From contig NZ_VUME01000002.1 in assembly GCF_009696325.1 (NCBI RefSeq), forward strand, positions 1 through 64,000: DNA of 64,000 bases, in the 5' to 3' direction. Source of the stretch: Collinsella sp. WCA1-178-WT-3 (M1) (GTDB lineage: Bacteria; Actinomycetota; Coriobacteriia; Coriobacteriales; Coriobacteriaceae). The notes beneath the pieces are model-generated. The model ran no database searches, was not told where the DNA came from, and worked only from the letters and a program-made list of their open reading frames with translations. Of this stretch, positions 61,619 through 64,000 are shown piece after piece. The position numbers were made by a program, and so were the translations under genes. Every line of letters starts with the position of its first letter. The stretch's first letter is position 1.

Positions 61619-61672
61619 CGCTCTGGCGGAGTGCGTTTCGTTTCGGACGGCTCGTAGGGTCGCTGCGACGTG

Positions 61673-61724
61673 AAGGGTGGTCGACGGTGCGCCTGCGAGG
61701 GCGCCGTCGACCACCCTTTTGTTT
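61673..61724 (+). terminator. Terminator after the MFS gene
   Basis: Perfect 15-bp stem AAGGGTGGTCGACGG / CCGTCGACCACCCTT (61673-61687, 61704-61718), loop 16 bases that can extend the stem, then TTGTTT. Confidence 0.88.
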
Positions 61725-61875
61725 AATTCGTCTGGCCCGGCGCCGATCATCATCTGTTCGCCGGGCGATTGCGATGCCGCCGCTTGCCGATACGCGGCTC
61801 CTTACGTTGTGCGCATCCCATCGTTCTGGCAGCGTTTCCTGCAGTTAATCTCCAGAGCCCGAGGCGGTGGCCCCT

Positions 61876-62971
61876 ATGAGTAATCTGCTCGAATCCATTC
61901 TGCGCGTCGGTATGACCGTGTTCATCGTCGGCCCGCTCACTGCATGGGTCGCCCGCCGCGGCGCGCGCGAGCGCAGCGAGGCAACGGACAGCCTCGATTG
62001 CTTCACGGTGCGCATGCCCGCAGCCATCCGCACGATCATCGCCTGCTGCGCCGTCGCGTTCGAACTGCTCATGCTGGGTGTCTACGTCTGGCAGGGCGTC
62101 TCGCTGGGCGAGTGGGACCACGAACTTGTGTGGTTCGGTCATGCCATGGCGCTCGCGGGTATGGCTATCTGGGCCTTGCTGAGCATCCCGCGTATCGACG
62201 TGGACGGTGGGCGCATTCTCTCGCGTAACGCCTTCGGCATCCGCAAGGAGACGACGTTTGGCAACATCACCCGTGCAACGCTTCACGCGCAGATGATGAG
62301 GATCGACCTATTCGAGGGCGACCGGAAGTTCTGCTCGATAAGCCTCGAGGGGGTGTGCTCGCTCAACCTCCTCGCCCGTCTGGAGGAAGAGGGCATCGAA
62401 GTCTCGGACGCCGTCGACGGTCCCATGACCAAGGCGGGCCTGTGTTGGTCTGCCATCAAGCCGTTGACGATTGTTTTCAACGGCATGGCCCTCGTCTTCT
62501 CGCTCGTCCTCGCCTTCATGGCGGTCTTCACCGACGAGGGTGCGCGCCTGCTCGTGCTCATCCCGTTCCTGTTCCTGTTCATAGGGGGGTTCCTGCCCCT
62601 GCTCATGCTCGGCATGCCGGCCCGCGGCATCCTCGAGATCGGCAGGCAGGAGCGCGCGCTCGGTTTCTCCTTCTCCGAGGAGATGGCAAGCCGAGGTGCC
62701 ACGGGTACTTCGCTTGTCGATGACGATTGGTTCATCGAGATCAGCAACGCCCGCGTCGTGGCGTTTCGCCGCGATTACCTCAAGAAGATCACGGCGCACG
62801 AGAACAGCGAGAGCGGCGACCGCTGCACGGTGACCACGAGGGGTGGTCGCAAAATCAAGGTGTATGCAAGCGGGCAGCACGCTCGAGGACCTGCGCACGT
62901 GGTTCAAACAGGGTGCCAAGGTCAGAAGCACACTCGACCGCGCGGGGGACGCACTCGAGGCGACCGTTTGA
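61876..62971 (+). pseudogene. Membrane protein with PH-like domains, interrupted by a one-base frameshift
   Basis: Four membrane helices in two pairs (about 10-28/56-103 and 205-255) with soluble PH-like segments between and after (RNAFGIRKETTFGNITRATL; DDDWFIEISNARVV). Not recognised further. Up to the codon at 62868 the frame is normal; then it runs on in an arginine-rich, non-protein-like extension to 63210, antisense to the next gene. The alternative frame just after 62872-62874 (GGG) reads GSTLEDLRTWFKQGAKVRST and stops at 62971, with helical character. Deleting one G restores a 364-residue protein. It could be a real mutation or a sequencing error. Confidence 0.7.
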
Positions 62972-63025
62972 TTGGGTTGCCTGCCAAGGATCCAAAACGG
63001 GAAGGGGCGCTGTCGGCGCCCCTTG

Positions 63026-63358
63026 TCATACCAGGCCCGCTGGCCAGCGAGAGGCCTGCAGGTCGACATGTCCGTTGGCGAGGAAGGCAACGCCTTCGTC
63101 CTCGAGCAGTGTGCGCTGCGCCTCGGGCCCACCGAAGGCGAACCCCTCCGCGAGGCGTCCGTCGGCGAATACGATGCGATGACAGGGGATGGTGCCGGGT
63201 TCCGGATTGACGTGCAGGGCGTATCCCACGTATCGGGCTCGACGGGGCTCACCAACGAGCTTGGCGATCTGACCATATGTGGCAACCATGCTGCAGGGCA
63301 CCTGGCGTACCATGTCGTATACGCGGTTGAAGAATCCGTCGGTGTCCCGGTCTGCCAT
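63026..63358 (-). CDS. MGMT-family (methylated-DNA cysteine methyltransferase-like) protein
   Basis: 110 residues, the C-terminal domain of O6-methylguanine-DNA methyltransferase. The motif PCHRIVFADG keeps the acceptor Cys. VATYGQIAKLVGEP is the helix-turn-helix. The short size resembles alkyltransferase-like proteins, but the Cys (not Trp) predicts an active family member. The start at 63358 has GAGGG upstream; a start at 63388 is possible. The erroneous extension of the neighbouring frameshifted gene overlaps it on the other strand. Confidence 0.85.
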   Translation of the reverse strand: MADRDTDGFFNRVYDMVRQVPCSMVATYGQIAKLVGEPRRARYVGYALHVNPEPGTIPCHRIVFADGRLAEGFAFGGPEAQRTLLEDEGVAFLANGHVDLQASRWPAGLV

Positions 63359-63397
63359 GCCGCCCTCACTTTCAATCGATATCGCCATTGTAGTCAA

Positions 63398-63429
63398 GAA
63401 AGGCGCCCCACATGCGCGGGGCGCCTTTC
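63398..63429 (-). terminator. Hairpin between the HAD and MGMT genes
   Basis: Twelve-bp stem GAAAGGCGCCCC / GGGGCGCCTTTC (63398-63409, 63418-63429), loop 8 bases. On the minus strand it would end transcription from the HAD gene, with CTTTCTTG following. Confidence 0.6.
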
Positions 63430-63582
63430 CAAAGAGGTGTTGCGCGAGGGGAGGGAAGGTGCAACGTTCGTGTCGAAGGTCTTTAATTCGCCTGTGCCTT
63501 CATTAAGTTAACTATAGCTAATTCTCTGAGACCCAAGTCGTAGACCGACGAGCACACAGCCTCTCCATAAGTTAATCAAGGG

Positions 63583-64000
63583 TTACAAATAGAAAGACAC
63601 AGTGACATGTGGTCGTTGGGGTTCAAGGAATCGCTCGATGAGTTCGGAGAACGCACCCTCAGTCCCAGCCGTTTCAAGGACGACATCGCAATACGGCCGC
63701 ACGTCGTCGGTGACATTCGCCACGCCGACGCCCAGTCCCGCCGCCTTGATCATGGAGAGGTCGTTTGCGGAATCACCAACGGCGATGACCTCGGACATCG
63801 GAATTCCCAGCATATCGGCAAGGCGCGTGAGCCCCGTCCCTTTGTCAACGCCTGCGGGCATGAGTTCGAGGTAGCGCTTGGAGGAGAAGGTGATGTCAAC
63901 GCCGAGTCGCTCGGCCATCGGCGCGAGCTTGCGGCCCAATTCCTGCAGCTCATCGAAGTCCCAGTCGACGTACAGGATCTTCACGATGCCACGGCCTTCA
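63583..64000 (-). CDS. HAD-superfamily phosphatase, Cof type (5' end outside window)
   Basis: C-terminal part only; the frame is open to the window edge (the codon at 63984 is a GTG but the frame continues). SSKRYLELMPAGVDKGTGLTRLADMLGI has motif III with the Lys and IAVGDSANDLSMIKAAGLGVGVANV has motif IV with the Asp pair, both typical of Cof-type HAD phosphatases. A second such gene is at 48969. The substrate is unknown. The N-terminal nucleophile motif and cap lie beyond 64000. Confidence 0.85.
   Translation of the reverse strand, partial: EGRGIVKILYVDWDFDELQELGRKLAPMAERLGVDITFSSKRYLELMPAGVDKGTGLTRLADMLGIPMSEVIAVGDSANDLSMIKAAGLGVGVANVTDDVRPYCDVVLETAGTEGAFSELIERFLEPQRPHVTVSFYL

Noticed and set aside
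61867-63210. A single 447-codon frame as one intact protein
   Set aside because: After about 62868 its composition becomes arginine-rich and non-protein-like and runs antisense to the MGMT gene, while a sensible C-terminus is in the next frame.

Overview
The window is chromosomal DNA from a high-GC, low-redundancy bacterium. The gene content and order (arginine deiminase genes, an actinobacterial-style division cluster with SepF, YggT and DivIVA after FtsZ, class-typical short leaders) suggest a gut Coriobacteriia member, most likely Collinsella; that assignment is inference from protein resemblance, not a database match.

Layout. 1-3245: arginine deiminase pathway (arcA 3' end, ornithine carbamoyltransferase, YfcC-type transporter) with hairpin terminators between the genes. 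3246-7556: a structured intergenic stretch, a DUF1846 gene, an ISL3-family insertion sequence with an 8-bp target duplication, and a winged-helix regulator. 7557-10162: pyrG and a XerD-like recombinase. 10163-34304: the division and cell wall (dcw) cluster: mraZ, rsmH, ftsL-like, ftsI, murF, mraY, murD, ftsW, murG, murC, murB, ftsQ, ftsZ, pgeF, then a complete pst phosphate operon (pstSCAB, phoU-like), then PLPBP (yggS), sepF, yggT and divIVA. murE and ftsA are not in the cluster. 34414-44274: mixed housekeeping and accessory genes (nitroreductase, Pit phosphate transporter with DUF47 partner, Bax-inhibitor-1 protein, a PARG-like protein with an altered catalytic motif, SGNH hydrolase, thiD, thiC under a TPP riboswitch, yaaA). 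44378-56546: M18 aminopeptidase, polA, HAD phosphatase, argG, a 56-codon gene, argH, ndk, rpiB, a cysteine-desulfidase-type enzyme. 56019-64000: accessory end with two membrane-anchored XRE regulators, an SPFH protein with an Arc-type DNA-binding partner, an Mef-like MFS exporter, a frameshifted membrane protein, an MGMT-family protein and a partial HAD phosphatase.

How they work together. The mur/fts genes make and assemble septal peptidoglycan; many overlap or abut, so they are probably co-transcribed. Arginine appears twice: catabolism (arcA, arcB, transporter) at the left end and the last two steps of synthesis (argG, argH) near 50-53 kb. Phosphate uptake is also represented twice (Pst and Pit).

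Most notable are two short upstream reading frames that look like ribosome-stalling attenuators. One, 24 codons ahead of argG, ends in three consecutive CGA arginine codons that are themselves part of one arm of a terminator-like hairpin. The other, a 9-codon frame ahead of the MFS exporter, encodes MLASMRIWL, close to the known macrolide-sensing leader of mef(A). Other signals are a yggT gene that appears to start at AUC or AUU, several long and nearly perfect palindromes between genes, a predicted leaderless gene, and candidate operators ahead of an XRE gene and of the SPFH-Arc operon.
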